This document shows, in pieces, positions 32,717 to 44,970 of a stretch of DNA of 64,000 nucleotides. Within the stretch, counting starts at the first letter, position 1. Each line of letters begins with the position of its first letter. The notes beneath the pieces were generated by a model. That model was not told the DNA's origin and made no database searches. It was given only the letters and a program-made list of their open reading frames with translations. Where the stretch lies: positions 1 through 64,000 of the forward strand of contig JAESUZ010003403.1 of assembly GCA_017311185.1 (NCBI GenBank), read 5' to 3'. This DNA comes from Proteles cristata cristata. Its lineage: Eukaryota > Chordata > Mammalia > Carnivora > Hyaenidae. Position numbers and translations under genes: made by a program.

Positions 32717-33519
32717 TCACAGATGTGATGCTTAGTGGAGACTTAGGGTGAGATTTTAGCTAAAGGTAACACTGATTCAGAAATATTCACCTCATTCAAT
32801 TTTTTTTTCTGTAAGTGTAATTTTATCATTTAAAACTAAACAAGGTGAAATTATTATTTAAACTAGAACTTCAGTAGCCCTGAACTGGAATTAAAATTAA
32901 GCAATTAGTCAAACATATAGGTTTCCTTCTATGAAAGCAAAGGTCATATAGGTAGTATAGTATATACTTCCTTGATAAGAGGTATACTTATCCTTGATAA
33001 GAGACAGAGAATAAAAATAAAAACTGCTACTCTAAGCACAGCTGTATACTTTACTTTATATTAAAAAAACTACAAAGAAGTAAATTATCTATTACCCTAT
33101 TATTATATATATATATTATATATACATATATTCTGCTCACTAATTTTATTATACAGTCCTATCTTTGAGATTCTAACATGTGACTGGATAACAAGATAGA
33201 AATATATTCTAGAAGAGCATTTGTTATTGATTTGGAATTATTCATTTGAAAATGTTAAAATGTCAAGTTTTTAAGTTTTTAATCATATTTCATTTTTACT
33301 TGTTTCATATGCATACAAACCAGGTCATGGCAAAATTAACGTGCTTTAGACTTCCTTTCTGCATAGGAGGACACAATATTTGAATTCAGACTTCTGTTTA
33401 GTATAATTGCTTCCCTATGCCTGTACATGTGTTACCAGGCCTTTTCACAGAAATAGAAAGTTCTGCTCTGGTGGTGGGGGAGGTGCCGAGACTGCTGGAT
33501 GATAATTAAATAGATTTGC
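32717..33519. other. Unassigned AT-rich sequence
   Basis: It includes a TA-rich run (33101-33131). No family is recognised. Confidence 0.4.
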
Positions 33520-33790
33520 TTTTCTTCTTAGCTACAGTGTTGACTACAGCACCCAGTCTCCCTTGCAGATAAATGTAGCCATGACCGTGGGTCATGGGGT
33601 GTGGGTAGAAGTGGCGTGCACCCCTTCTAGTCTAGTTTAGGGCTCAGATCTCTCAATACCTTCACTTCTGCAGGGCCCTGAGGCAAAAGCATCTGTGTCT
33701 CTGAATACCACCTCCAGACAGCAATAGCCATGTTGTCAAGCCATTGAGAGGTTTGCCTTATTTATATTTGCTAAAGTCACTATAAACAAT
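33520..33790. other. Candidate old LTR or other interspersed repeat
   Basis: GC-richer block: GCTACAGTGTTGACTACAGC, CACCCAGTCTCCCTTGCAG, GTAGCCATGACCGTGGG. The layout recalls a mammalian LTR-type repeat, but I cannot assign a family. Confidence 0.3.
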
Positions 33791-34487
33791 AAAAGGCATC
33801 ATACAACTTGTGTTTAACTCAGTTTAAGTAAAAAGTCCGGTAAATACTTTTACTTTGTTTGTGGTAAGTTTTATTTAAAGCAGCATTTTAAAGTTTAAAA
33901 TTTACCATTCTTAATTTTAGCTTTTGCAAGTCATTTGCAAATCTGTTATACAAAGTGATCTATAATGTACTTACTCTGGGTGATGTACTTACATCACGAA
34001 CCTTCAAAGGTGGTAAGTAAGCCAAATGCAGCCAATTACTTGACCTGGCTGTCCAGCTAGCATCTTGCATCTCACAATTGATTTTCTTCTCCTGAACTGA
34101 TTCCCCCCTGTTTAGTAATGCTCAAGAAATTTAAAAAACATTAAAATTAAAAAAAAAAAACCTTATGTTTTCATTCAGCCTACGATCCAATTAAAAATGT
34201 TGATTTTAATGTTAAAAAATTGTAAATATTCTTTCTTATTGAGCAAATAACTCCACCAAAAGGTCTTTATGGGATCATTATGCATAAAAGTACTCACTGT
34301 AGGTTTTAAAAATTCTACTATATTTTACATTGTATGATTTTGTTCATGAATCTTAAAATTTATTATAATTTTAGCCCTATATTATGTACTTCATAATACT
34401 GACAGGCCTTTAAATGATACTACAAAAGTTATTATGTTTTAAAGAATTTCTCAGAGAGATCATGTTTTTTTAAAATTTATGTTTTCC
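33791..34487. other. Unassigned AT-rich sequence
   Basis: A-rich tract at 34147-34161. Nothing else is recognised. Confidence 0.4.
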
Positions 34488-35513
34488 AATAAAGTAAAAG
34501 ACAACTTACTGAATTGGAGAAGATATGTGCAAATGACATATCCAATGAAGGGTTAGTATCCAAAATATGTAAAGAACTGATACAAGTCAACAACAACAAA
34601 ACCCAAATTAAAAATGGGCAGAAGACCAACAGAAGACATGAAAAGAGATTTCTTCAAAGAAGGTATGCAGGTAGCCGACAGACACATGAAACACTGATCA
34701 TCTGAGGAATGCAAATCAAAACTACAATGAGATATTACTTCACACCTGTCAGAATGGTTAAAGTCAAAAACATAAGAATGGACAGGTGTTGGTGAGGATG
34801 TGGACAAAAATGAACCTTCTTGCACTGTTGGTAGAAATGCAAACCGGTGCAGCCACTGTGGAAAACAGTATGGAGGTTCCTCAAAATGTTGAAAATAGAA
34901 CTATCACTCTGTGATCCATTAATTGCACTATAGGATGTTTATCTCCAAAATACAAAAACATTAATTCAGAGAGATACCTGCACCCCTATGTTTATTGCAA
35001 CATTATCTATGATAACGAAACAATGGAAGTGAGGTATCATATATTATTTATATATGTATAATATTTTATATATGTATCATAATATATGAATGATATTCTA
35101 TTATATAATGGAATATCAGCCATAAATAAGAATGAAACCTTGTCATTTGTGACAATATGGATGGATCTAGAGAGTATAATACTATAAGACATAATAACAT
35201 GCTTTCATTCATATTTGGGATTAAAAAAAATAAAGTAAATGAGCAAATGAAAAAAGAGACAGAGAAAGAAAGGAACAAAAAAGAGACAAACCAAGAAACA
35301 GACTCTTAACTCTAGTGAACAAACTGTTGGTTACCAGAGGGGAGGTGGGTGGGGAAATGGGTGAAATGGGTGATGAGGATTAAAGAATGCAGTTCTCAGG
35401 ATGAACATGGAGAATGTATAGAATTGTTGAATCACCATATTGCACACCTGAAACTAATATAACACTGTATGTTCACTATACTGGAGTTAAAAGTGAAAGG
35501 TCAATAAAACAAA
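34488..35513 (+). mobile_element. Carnivore LINE-1 3' end, 5'-truncated
   Basis: The sense order runs from distal ORF2 (GAATTGGAGAAGATATGTGC, CACACCTGTCAGAATGG, GGTGTTGGTGAGGATGTGG, CAGTATGGAGGTTCCTC) through the 3' UTR (CAGACTCTTAACTCTAG, CACACCTGAAACTAATATAA) to an A-rich end at about 35513. Frames are broken. A TATATG-rich expansion lies at 35037-35103. Confidence 0.95.
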
Positions 35514-35973
35514 ATGATGCTGTTCAGGTGCTTTGCTGAAAAAGAATGCACAAAACGACAGCAAGCATTATTTTATGATAGGTGGCTATTCACATACATT
35601 TTGATTATTCTGGGTAGGAGTTGAAGGATACAAATAATGTATTTGATGTCTCTTGTAGATTTTCAGGGCAAAACAGCACATTTGACCTTATAGTCTGAAG
35701 ACTGATACTTATTTGTTGTAAGATCTTAGAGTTAACTGAGTTTTATTTTATTGAGTATAATATCTTTTTTATTTCATTTAGTATTTTGCTTTTACATAAG
35801 AAACATTTAAACAGAAGACAGTACCACTGAGAAATACAAACTGACAAGGAACAGACCACCATTGGGAGAATTTTTCATTGAGGCCGCGCAGCACTTATCG
35901 ATTCACTTTTACTGTCAGAACTTTCAAGTTTTATTTTGAACAGATACTGAAGGACTCAATATTTTAAAGTACT
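35514..35973. other. Unassigned sequence
   Basis: Nothing recognisable. Confidence 0.4.
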
Positions 35974-35989
35974 CAGAAGTCAGTTTCTT

Positions 35990-36208
35990 TTTTTTTTTAA
36001 TATTTTATTTATTTCTAGGAGAGAGAGAGAAGGAGACAGCGTGAGTAGGGGAGGGTCAGAGAGAGAGGGAGTCACAGACAGAAACAGGCTCCAGGCTCTG
36101 AGCTGGCAGTCAGCACAGAGCCCGACGCGGGGCTCGAACCCACGAACCGCGAGATCATGACCTAAGCGAAAGTCGGACGCTTAACCGACTAAGCCACCCA
36201 GGTGCCCC
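35990..36208 (-). mobile_element. CAN-SINE, group C (young)
   Basis: GAGCTGGCAGTCAGCACAGA, GGAGTCACAGACAGAAACAG and TTATTTATTTCTAGGAGAG are group C marks. CpG-rich centre (GAACCCACGAACCGCGAG). Perfect 15-bp TSD AGAAGTCAGTTTCTT at 35975-35989 and 36209-36223. Confidence 0.98.
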
Positions 36209-36223
36209 AGAAGTCAGTTTCTT

Positions 36224-38245
36224 GAGATGTGTTAAAAGAATGTTGACTTTCAATAATACTTAGCATTTTAGTATATGTCAGAATGTTAAAGAGGAAACGT
36301 TAAATCAAAATTCAAAAGAATCTGCTTAAGCTTGAGATGAGATTCCCAGCAGGTGAAACAGTGTTTTCTAAGAGAAATGACTGTATGGAATGCAAAATAA
36401 GTATTATATGTAAGGTTACATGACAAAAGACTGCCAGAGCAGTCGTTCTGAATACACAGTTTGATTCAGTTAGACAAACTAATTGTGTTAATAGTTGATG
36501 GTTTGTTTAAGTGAATTCAGTAATTTTGTCTTGTGTTTTACTAGCAAAATTGTATTTTCTCAAACAGGTTACTGAATCATCAAAGTTATAGCTGGAAACA
36601 AAAGAGAACCAAGAGAGAAGGAAAAATCATACTTGAAAGAAGGAAAAATCACTTGTTTGAGACAAAGTGATTGATTGATTGCTTTACTTATTGAAGAAAA
36701 AAAGAAATATTTTTTCAAAAAAATAAGAGAGCCCTACACCCAGTTGTGATCTCATCAAAAATTGAGTCAAATTATATTACCCACAAATATGGGTGCATCT
36801 TATGAGCATGTTTAAACCTACAAAATCTGTATAGATATAAGAATATTGCTCATTTTTTAAAGCAAAAGCATAAACAGGAAATCAATATAAATTAATCTAT
36901 AGAAGTACAAATTGTATAAGCAGTCGCAGCTGAAAGTCTACCATCCTCAATTTCAAATGCAGTCTCAGTTTCAGAAACTATCTAAGAGAAAGTTCCATGT
37001 CTTTTTTTTTTTTAATGAGAAATATGTTCAAGTAAAGAGAAAGTAGAAGCTGAACACTCTGTACTTTTGATAAAGACATAGGGAATACATTTTGCCAAAC
37101 TTTTTAAAAAATTAAGTCAATTAAGAAAGACATTTTAAAAATGATATCAGGAAAGTAGTTACAGAGCAAGATTATGATGTAATGAAGTTTCTCATTTCTC
37201 CCTGTGAAAGACATTAATATGGAATATATTTATCTTTTTTAAGCAAGCAATAACCCTAGGCAGATTGATGAAATTTTTTATGTAATACATATAGATAATT
37301 AAAAACACATACATACATGTGCTTTTGTTGTGGTCTAACTGTACCATTTAGTATATTCCGAGAAGCTTTGTCAACAATAAAAATGTTTGGGAGAGTGAAC
37401 CAAAGAATCAATCATGCTGTATTTAAAATGCCATTCTGGAAAATCTACTCATAACCCTTTACAGTAATTCTGATACAATCTATAAACAATGTAATATAAT
37501 TTCATTAAACAAAAGAGAAGTGGACTCTTTCTATGGAATGACTATTACTTAAAAGTATCTGATAGCAGAGCCCTCTAGGGTTACCAGGAAGCCTTCTGGT
37601 TTTTATTCTGTTTCTGTACAGATGGAATTACTGTTAGTACTTTCTGACACTTTGCTTCTTTTTATGACATATTTTATTAGAGTTGGTTTTAAACATGTCT
37701 GAACTTAAGTAGTGAAACCAAATTTAAAGAAATTATTTCAACTGATAATTCCCAAACTAACACAACTAGTATCTTGGGTTGTACTGGAAATTAGAAAGTA
37801 TGTTTCCCTTGAATATCTATAAGTCAGAATGGTAAATTGTTGACTTAAAATGGTTGGGCAACAAAGAAACTAATTTTTCTTTAAAAACTTTTCATTATGA
37901 AAAATTTTAAAGACATTAAAAAGCTGTGCTCCATCCAGTCTCAGCTTCAATAAATATCAATTTATTCCATTTAACACCTTCCAACCAATTATCAGTTTGT
38001 ATCAAATACAAACTTAAGATGTTATCATGTTATTAACATAAATTTCCTGTATATTATCATGTCTGGCCAGTGTTCACATTTACGTTTTACTTTGTTAGAC
38101 TTGGAATTCAGGTAAGGTCCATTACTTTACATTAAGTCTGAGGTCTTTCTTAATCTAAGTCAATTCTGTCTATACATTTTTATTCCTTGCTACATTTGGT
38201 TGGATTGGTTGAAGAAATAGTCTTAGTGTTGCTGCATGTTTTTAA
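36224..38245. other. Repeat-poor AT-rich sequence
   Basis: About 2 kb with no recognisable interspersed repeat. There is a small imperfect duplication of AGAAGGAAAAATCA near 36617-36651. Confidence 0.4.
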
Positions 38246-38455
38246 AGGTTTTTTTATTTATTATTTATTTTTGATAAAGACAGAGAGCATGGGAGTAAGA
38301 AAGGAGGAGGGAGAGAGGGAGAGTCACAAACAGGCTCTGTCTGTGCTAGCAGCACAGAGCCCACCGAGGGGCTTAAATTCACTAAACTATGAGATTATGA
38401 CCTTAGTTGAAATCAAGAATCTGACACTTAACAAACTGAACCACCCAGGTGCCCC
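38246..38455 (-). mobile_element. CAN-SINE, group O
   Basis: GTTGAAATCAAGAATCTGAC and an ACCACCCAGGTGCCCC end. Most CpGs are lost. Confidence 0.93.
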
Positions 38456-38697
38456 AGTGATACCGCATTTTTATATATCTCCTACGGAGATATCTCCCTC
38501 TCCATACACACACCACAAAATAATAACTGTCATTGATGCAAAGGAGTATCTTCTTGATTCAGCTCCATGGAAAGAAAGTCCCCCCCTCTCCCCGATATAG
38601 TATCCAAGAAGACAACCAGACATTGGACCCCTCCCTTGAATTGGCAGTCATCTGCCTTCACTGTAATACAGATATACCTTCTTACTTTAAAGTGTAT

Positions 38698-38892
38698 TTA
38701 AGAGCATGCATATGAGCATGGAAGGGGCAGAGAGAGGGAGAAAGAAAGAGAGAGAGAGAGAGAATGAGAAAATCTCAAGTAGGCTCCATGCTGTCAGTAC
38801 AGAGCCTGTCATAGGGCTCAATCTCACAAACTGAGATCATGACCTGAGCTGAAATCAAGAGTAAGATGCTTAACTGAGTCATGAAGGTTCCC
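38698..38892 (-). mobile_element. CAN-SINE, group O
   Basis: GAGCATGGAAGGGGCAGAG, an (AG)n run at about 38747-38763, AGTAGGCTCCATGCTGTCAG and GCTGAAATCAAGAGTAAGAT. The tRNA-like end is degraded (GAGTCATGAAGGTTCCC). Confidence 0.9.
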
Positions 38893-39657
38893 TTCTTCTT
38901 AATTTCAATGATTGAGTTAATACCGTCATCCGTAGATTTAGGGAATGCCTTATCCAGAGTTATGATACCCAACTCAACATTGCTCTGAAGGAATGTTTCA
39001 CAGCAAAAGATATGCAGCAGTGTGTTCATGCCTGTAGACTGCTATAATAGTATGGCAGAATTTCCTGTAAGGCTGAAGTGCTGTACACTGGATAGATATT
39101 TCTAATATTTTATGGTGCAATAAGAATGCTTGGATTCAAAGATCAAGTGGAGGAATTGAGTGTTGCATCCCTTACTATTAGATTATAGTTCCTCTGTATA
39201 GCCAAGTTATCATATTAAATTCTCACAATTACCTCTTACAATTTCCGTTTTACTGAGTTGACCCTGATTGATACACTTAAATATATTTTTCATTCTTTTT
39301 CAAAAAGACACATAATTATATAACCTTAACTGCATCTTGCAAAACTCAAAGACCAAGCATCATCAGGTACAGCTAAAATTTTGATGTAGCTCTGACATTT
39401 TTATTTTCTCTCACTTTTACTTTCTCGTTATCAGATTAGAGGGAAATTCATTTCCAGTCGAGCTCAAGAAATGATCTCAGTTCTGGCAGGTTTGTCTATC
39501 AGAAATTTCAGTAGTCAGATCAGACTTAGCAAGAAAACGTTCACATTGCTGAGCACTTGTTTAGCCTCTACATGGCTAGTGTCATGGCCACTTTGTACAT
39601 GGGCATATTGTGCATACAACAAGCTAAAATGACTGCTATCCATAGATCATAAAACAT
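38893..39657. other. Unassigned sequence
   Basis: Nothing recognisable. Confidence 0.4.
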
Positions 39658-39670
39658 TGTCCATCTGATT
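39658..39670 (+). repeat. TSD copy 1 of 3
   Basis: TGTCCATCTGATT. The same sequence recurs at 39889 and 40098. Confidence 0.97.
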
Positions 39671-39888
39671 ATCTTTTTTTAAATTTTTTAAATGTTTTAT
39701 TTATTTCTGAAAGAGCGAGAGAAAGATAGTGTGAACAGGGGAGCGTCAGAGAGAGAGGGAGACACAGGCTCCAGGCTCTGCACTAGCTGTCAGCACAGAG
39801 CCCGATGTGGGGCTTAAACCCAAGAACCATGAGATCATGACCTGAGCCAAAGTCAGACGCTTAACAGACTGAGCCACCCTGGTGTCCC
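39671..39888 (-). mobile_element. CAN-SINE, group B, inserted into an L1's TSD
   Basis: CACTAGCTGTCAGCACAGAG and GCGTCAGAGAGAG fit group B. The tail is TTTTATTTATTTCTGAAAG. It is bounded by 13-bp TGTCCATCTGATT repeats. Confidence 0.96.
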
Positions 39889-39904
39889 TGTCCATCTGAT
39901 TCTT
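39889..39904 (+). repeat. TSD copy 2 of 3
   Basis: TGTCCATCTGATTCTT, shared by the SINE to the left and the L1 to the right. Confidence 0.95.
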
Positions 39905-40097
39905 TTTTTTTTTTTTTTGCAGCATAAATTTCATAATGTTAATTTTTTTAGGTAAATGCATAATTTATTTTATTTTATTTTTTTTACAAATAGTTTATTG
40001 TCAAATTAGTTTCCACGTAACACCCAGTGCTCATCCCCACAAGTGTCCTCCTCCATGCCTGTCCCCCCTCCCCCCCACATCCATCAGTCCTCAGCCT
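39905..40097 (-). mobile_element. Very short LINE-1 3' end with probable 3' transduction
   Basis: Read on the minus strand, this is about 115 bp of young L1 3' UTR (40097 to about 39982), then an A-rich tail with AAAAT units (about 39958-39981), then about 40 bp of unrelated sequence (about 39919-39957), then a second poly(A) (39905-39918). Two A tails around non-L1 DNA is the signature of transcription past the weak L1 polyadenylation signal. TSDs bound it at both ends. Confidence 0.85.
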
Positions 40098-40113
40098 TGT
40101 CCATCTGATTCTT
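40098..40113 (+). repeat. TSD copy 3 of 3
   Basis: TGTCCATCTGATTCTT, the right-hand copy for the L1. Confidence 0.97.
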
Positions 40114-41294
40114 AAGAGCTGACCCTGAAGTATATATTCTTTGGTAGACATTCAAATAGACACAAGAATCTTCACACCCTCTGTAACTTTTGAAAAGTCC
40201 ATCCACATACCTCTTTTCTGGGCCTTCAAGTAAACAATTTCCCAATGGTAGTCTAAGATTCTAATCAACAGGTGAAACTTTTGACAGCTGTTCTTGCATC
40301 ACTGTGATTGATATTTTCAGTTAAAACAGGACAATCAGATGCAGGACTCAGAGTTCTGCCTAAAGGAGGTACTTCCTTTCACTGTTGTGTATCAGGATGA
40401 CTCTCAATATAAATGTTAATGCTGCACCAAAGGTTTCCATTGATGCCTGGATATCACTTAACACAATCTATAACAACTTTTTACCCTCCTAAATCCACTG
40501 GTGTTGAGTAACTGTTCATGGGTCTATTGCTGTAGAATGAAGTAAGGTGGATATGCAGCAAGTGTGCTGGGAACCTGAGCCATATGGATCTGGACTTCAT
40601 TTATATAAAAAAAAAAACAAAAAAAAAACCTATTCAATCTTGATCATATAAATACATTTTCAATTGAGGCTGGGTTACACTTATGGCTCAAATGATTTTA
40701 TAGTATTCAAATAATTATCAATTTATTTGATTCTATGATAGATATCCATTTTTTACTATTCTAATAATGAGACAGGACCTGTTTCTCAAAACTAGAGGAA
40801 AAGACCACGACATTTTCCCAAAACTCCAGAGGTTTATTTAGTGATTCCCTTATTAAGGCCATACAGTGGATCTACACAATATTCTATATGTCAAGGATAC
40901 ATAGATTATATTTGGATCTTTTTGGTTATGAGGTAAAAATAGCAGAATTGCTTTCATAGCAGCTTGAAATTGTTGCAAAGCCTTCCCTTGGTCTGAGCCC
41001 TATTCAAAATGGAACTTTATAGTTACCTTATTAGTAAGCCTTAGAAACACACTCATATATAACTTTAATTGCCTCTAAAATTTAAAAAGCCCCATTAAGA
41101 ATTATTCCTATTTTTTTGGTCATGGTCAGTGTAAGAAGTAACAAACACCCTTTTATTTTGGAGGGTCAAGGCCTCTTGACAAAGATTTCCCCAAGGTTGT
41201 AGATTCATTACTCATATTATTAATGGGTTTATCTCCCATTATCTGAGATGCATACCATTGGTAAGATACATTCATCTTATAGACTTGCTGGTTC

Positions 41295-41325
<31 letters not shown>

Positions 41326-42100
41326 GGTGCAATTATCATGACATCATGAATTTAATTGGCCCCTATGACTGTCCATGGATTATAATTAAGATCTTGGTAA
41401 CCTTGATCAGTAGTACTGAAAGTAACCCATCATCTAAGGCTGATTTGAAAACTCTTTGTTATTGGCCCATGAGATAAATACATTAATAGAGGTAACCTCT
41501 TATTCACATTATTATAGGCTAACATAAATCCACAGATTAGGCATCAAATAGCACAGGGTACATCATGGGCAGAAATAGGAGTCAGCATGGTCCTGAGGCA
41601 AGAACATGAAATTGTCCTGTCATCCCAACCAGATGGTAGCAAACAATTTATGGTGATATGTAAATTTGTGTAAAGGAGAAGAAGCATTTGCCAGATCAAT
41701 GGCTGCAAACCAAGTGCTGGTTAAAATTTGTTCCAGTTGTGATAACCTACCTGGAAAAGCATTTGCAAGTAGATCTGCCATCTGATTAAGATTGTAATCT
41801 ATAATTTATTGTGAATATTCACCTGCCTTTTACATAAGAAATACAGCCAACTAAATGGGGGTGTAATGGGTTTCTTCCAACTCTTTAATTGTAGCACTAA
41901 TTACTGCAGTTCCCTAAGATATAAACTATTCATTTGGTTCATTATCCTGATAAGAATAATTTATAGTACTACTCATACTATAATAGCTAGGGTGAGCATT
42001 ATATATTTTGCACCCCTGGACACTTTTCTAAGTGAAATAGTTGCAATAATCACATCTGGACAGTAGGTATAAATTGAGTATGGGCAGAAGGCATGGTAAA
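40114..42100 (-). mobile_element. Decayed ERVL-class internal region, antisense
   Basis: The antisense blocks follow the ERVL pol order, read right to left. A start-of-RT block (AGATCAATGGCTGCAAACCA, about 41695) and CTTTAATTGTAGCACTAATT (about 41884) are at the right. An RNase H/connection block (TTGTTGCAAAGCCTTCCC, about 40971, and TTGCCTCTAAAATTTAAAA) is farther left. Stops and frameshifts occur throughout and no long open frame remains. It may extend to about 42560 into protease-side sequence. No LTRs were identified. Confidence 0.62.
41295..41320 (+). repeat. Poly(T) tract, 26 bp
   Basis: Pure T run inside the ERVL remnant. No SINE or L1 body is attached to it and no TSD is visible. Confidence 0.97.
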
Positions 42101-44084
42101 TAAAAGTGTTCTCAATTCACAAATCCAGGATTCAATCTTGGGATTTTGGACTATGCTTATTATGGTTATGGAAAAGAAAATATGAGACATACCTACCAAA
42201 ATTGAGACCCTAATATAATATAGATTATGATTATTTCAATTATACATTTAAGAACTGATAAAGCAATTAGGCATAGGGCTGCAAGCCTACTATCTACTGT
42301 GAGGTAGTCTCATGTCAAATTTCCTTTTGTCTTCTCACTACCATAGGTAGAGTGTTGATTTAAGTCCTGAGAAAATTGCATTATATTAAAGTTAATGTCT
42401 GTATATCCTCAAAAGTCTTGTATAATTCCCATTTTTTAGTATTTTGTCACCTTTATAAATGGTCTCAGTCCCTTCAGAGGTACCCTTGGAAGCATAATTA
42501 CAATTTGTATTTCTCAATATAACAGTTTGTATTTCCAAAGAAAATCTAGCCTCTCACTGAATCAAGGTAACACAGAACTTTGAATAGTCTAGACATTTCT
42601 TTAGTTTATTACTTTCCATTGCGACAATACAAATAAATCTTCTCTCAACCAAAATATTTTTCTATAATATTTATCAAGTAAATAGCATATTAATCTCATA
42701 TTTTATTACTAGTAATCCATCATTAATCAGCCACTGCAAAGATGATGTCAAACAAAGTATTTTGATTACTACTTGTTACTGCTTCTTATGGTATTTATGA
42801 TTACTTTGTCTCTGATTATTAAGTACTAATATTTGTGTCTGTTGCTCCTGATGGAATCATACTCCTGGTAATGAGTTCACTTATTTCGTTGACGCCATTT
42901 CTTGTCATCATTTATGGTCTATACAGCAGCTACAACATAAGAGTATGATGTTACAGCCCTCATTAGCGTATTGTAAGTTTTAGTGAAGTGGATAGGTTCG
43001 TGACCTGCCTGAGGTTATATCAAGCAAGGGGGTTTGTCAGTAGCACATGATAAATACACTCGAATATTCCTGTCTCTAAACCTTTGGGATTTTTTCTTTT
43101 CATTATTCTAGGACATCTTTAGTATCTCAATCTAATTGAATCTAAGCCAACACAATTGAATATCAAGTTTTGGTCAGTGTTTCAAACTCCTGAGTCGCTT
43201 CTAACTACGCAGGCTAGCCTTTTAAATCCAAAATCACTAAGTATACCCACATTTAAAAAATTAAACCTATTTTAATGTTATATTACATTATTCTAGGACT
43301 AACATTTTTAGAATCTATTCATGAAATATTCTTGAGGCCATGAGTTCCTGTATTTGTCTGTCTCTCCATCATGGGAGGAGTGATTTGCCCTCTGTCCTTC
43401 CCTCCTTCAAGAGTCCAAGAAGAGTTGCTGATTTTTCAGTCTGTTCAGGTTTTTACTTGTTAGGACAGAGGGGTGATTTCCAAGATCCTTACATGTGGAA
43501 CAGGAAACTGGAAGTTTCCAGTATTCCTTACGTAAATACCACCCAATATAGCACAAGTTATCATCTTATACCTTAGAAAAAACCTTGGACTCTGACATCT
43601 CTAATTATTGTTATCTGTTTCCTTACTTTTTAAGTAAACTTCATGTAAGTGGAATCTGTAATTTACCTTCAAATATCTTGCTTCTCAATTGTATCTCATT
43701 ATATTGCAGTCTTATTTCTATCGGAATGATTTTGCTGAAACTGATGTTGACATAATTACCAAAGAACTTAAAAATTCCAACCCAATAGATAATTTCATCC
43801 CTCTATTTATTTTTATTGTCTCTGTTAATATTGTGGATACACCACATTTTTCTTTCTCTTCTGGGCACTCTTCTGATTTTCCTGTTTTTTACCCTTTAAG
43901 GCCCTTCTCACTCTGAGCATCATTCCTAGGTGATGGCCATATACATTTATTCACTTATGTTCTGATGGTTGAATCAGATGGTTGAATGATATGAGAGATA
44001 TCTTTATCTGTAATCAATATTTTTTCTTTCCAAAAGCCATAAATTAAACTGCACACTCAAGAGATATACTTGAGCAATTACTGA
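42101..44084. other. Mostly unassigned sequence
   Basis: The left part may continue the ERVL remnant. The rest is unrecognised, and the short open frames at 43340-43576 and 43689-43916 have no family features. Confidence 0.35.
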
Positions 44085-44970
44085 GAGGCTCCAACTTAAT
44101 AAATCCCAGACTGATCTTATCCTGTCCACAACGGATCTTTTTTACTTTCTTGTGCTTCCTCAGTTAACACAAGCTGGAGACCAAAGCGTCACCCTTCACA
44201 ACTTCTCTCATTACACAGACAGCCCATCAATTATCAAATTCCATTGACTCTTTCTGAGGATTATTTGTTAAGTGCATTCACTTTCCTACATACCCCATGC
44301 CACTTCTTCATGTGCATCACCATTATCATTTTTCACTTGGATTCCCACAACCATTCCAGATTCTTCTTACTACTGCTTTTCTTTTGTCCCATAATATATA
44401 TACTCCTTAGTGAAGACATAAAAATGGTTCTAAAATGCAAATATCTCCATTACACTTGTCTGCCTAATTGTATTTAAGAGCTTCCATTACCCTCAGGAAA
44501 AAGTCCAAACATTTTAGTGTGCCCTATATATATATGCACTCCTTTATAAACTTATCCATGTTTATCCTTCTAGTTTTTTATAGGCCACTATCAACTTTGT
44601 GTTAAATTTATAGTGATTTCCTTATTCTCCTCCAAATGTGTCATTCTTTTTCTTCCCTCTGGTGCCTACATGTGCTATTCTCTCTGCCAGTAACTCTCTT
44701 TCATTCTTTTATTTCTAGCACAAGTTCCTCTGATCCTTAAGAGTCGCTGAGATACTAGCACACGCATTATGTTGGCCTTCCCTCCTATGTTTACCCTTAT
44801 TACCAAGAATATACTTATCATAGCATGTTTTACGTGGTGACATTATTGCAACTTGCTTGTTTGTAGCTCTAATCTTCTGTAAACTTTTTGAGAGCAGGGA
44901 ATATTATGTATCATTCTAATCACAATGACTTACTTAGAACTAAACCCATAATAAGCATGAGTTAAATTAC
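44085..44970 (+). mobile_element. L2 LINE 3' region
   Basis: The sense order matches L2: CTTCCATTACCCTCAGGAAA, AAAGTCCAAACATTTTAG, GTGCTATTCTCTCTGCCAG, TTGGCCTTCCCTCC, CTGTAAACTTTTTGAGAGCA and GGGAATATTATG, then the CATAATAAGCATGAGTTAAA end. The 5' boundary is a guess. Confidence 0.8.

Noticed and set aside
33520..33790. Possible exon because of higher GC and CpG
   Set aside because: There is no sustained open frame with splice-like borders; an old interspersed repeat is more likely, but the family could not be named.
36100..36180. Small CpG clusters (also at 45440-45500 and 47780-47825) that might suggest CpG islands
   Set aside because: They are the CpG-rich centres of young SINEs, far too short for islands and not next to any gene.
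38187..38600. 137-codon plus-strand open frame
   Set aside because: Most of it reads through an antisense SINE. There is no independent coding evidence.
39658..40113. Three equal repeats with spacers of roughly 200 bp, superficially array-like
   Set aside because: The spacers are a SINE and an L1 tail. The repeats are target-site duplications, not a CRISPR or other array.
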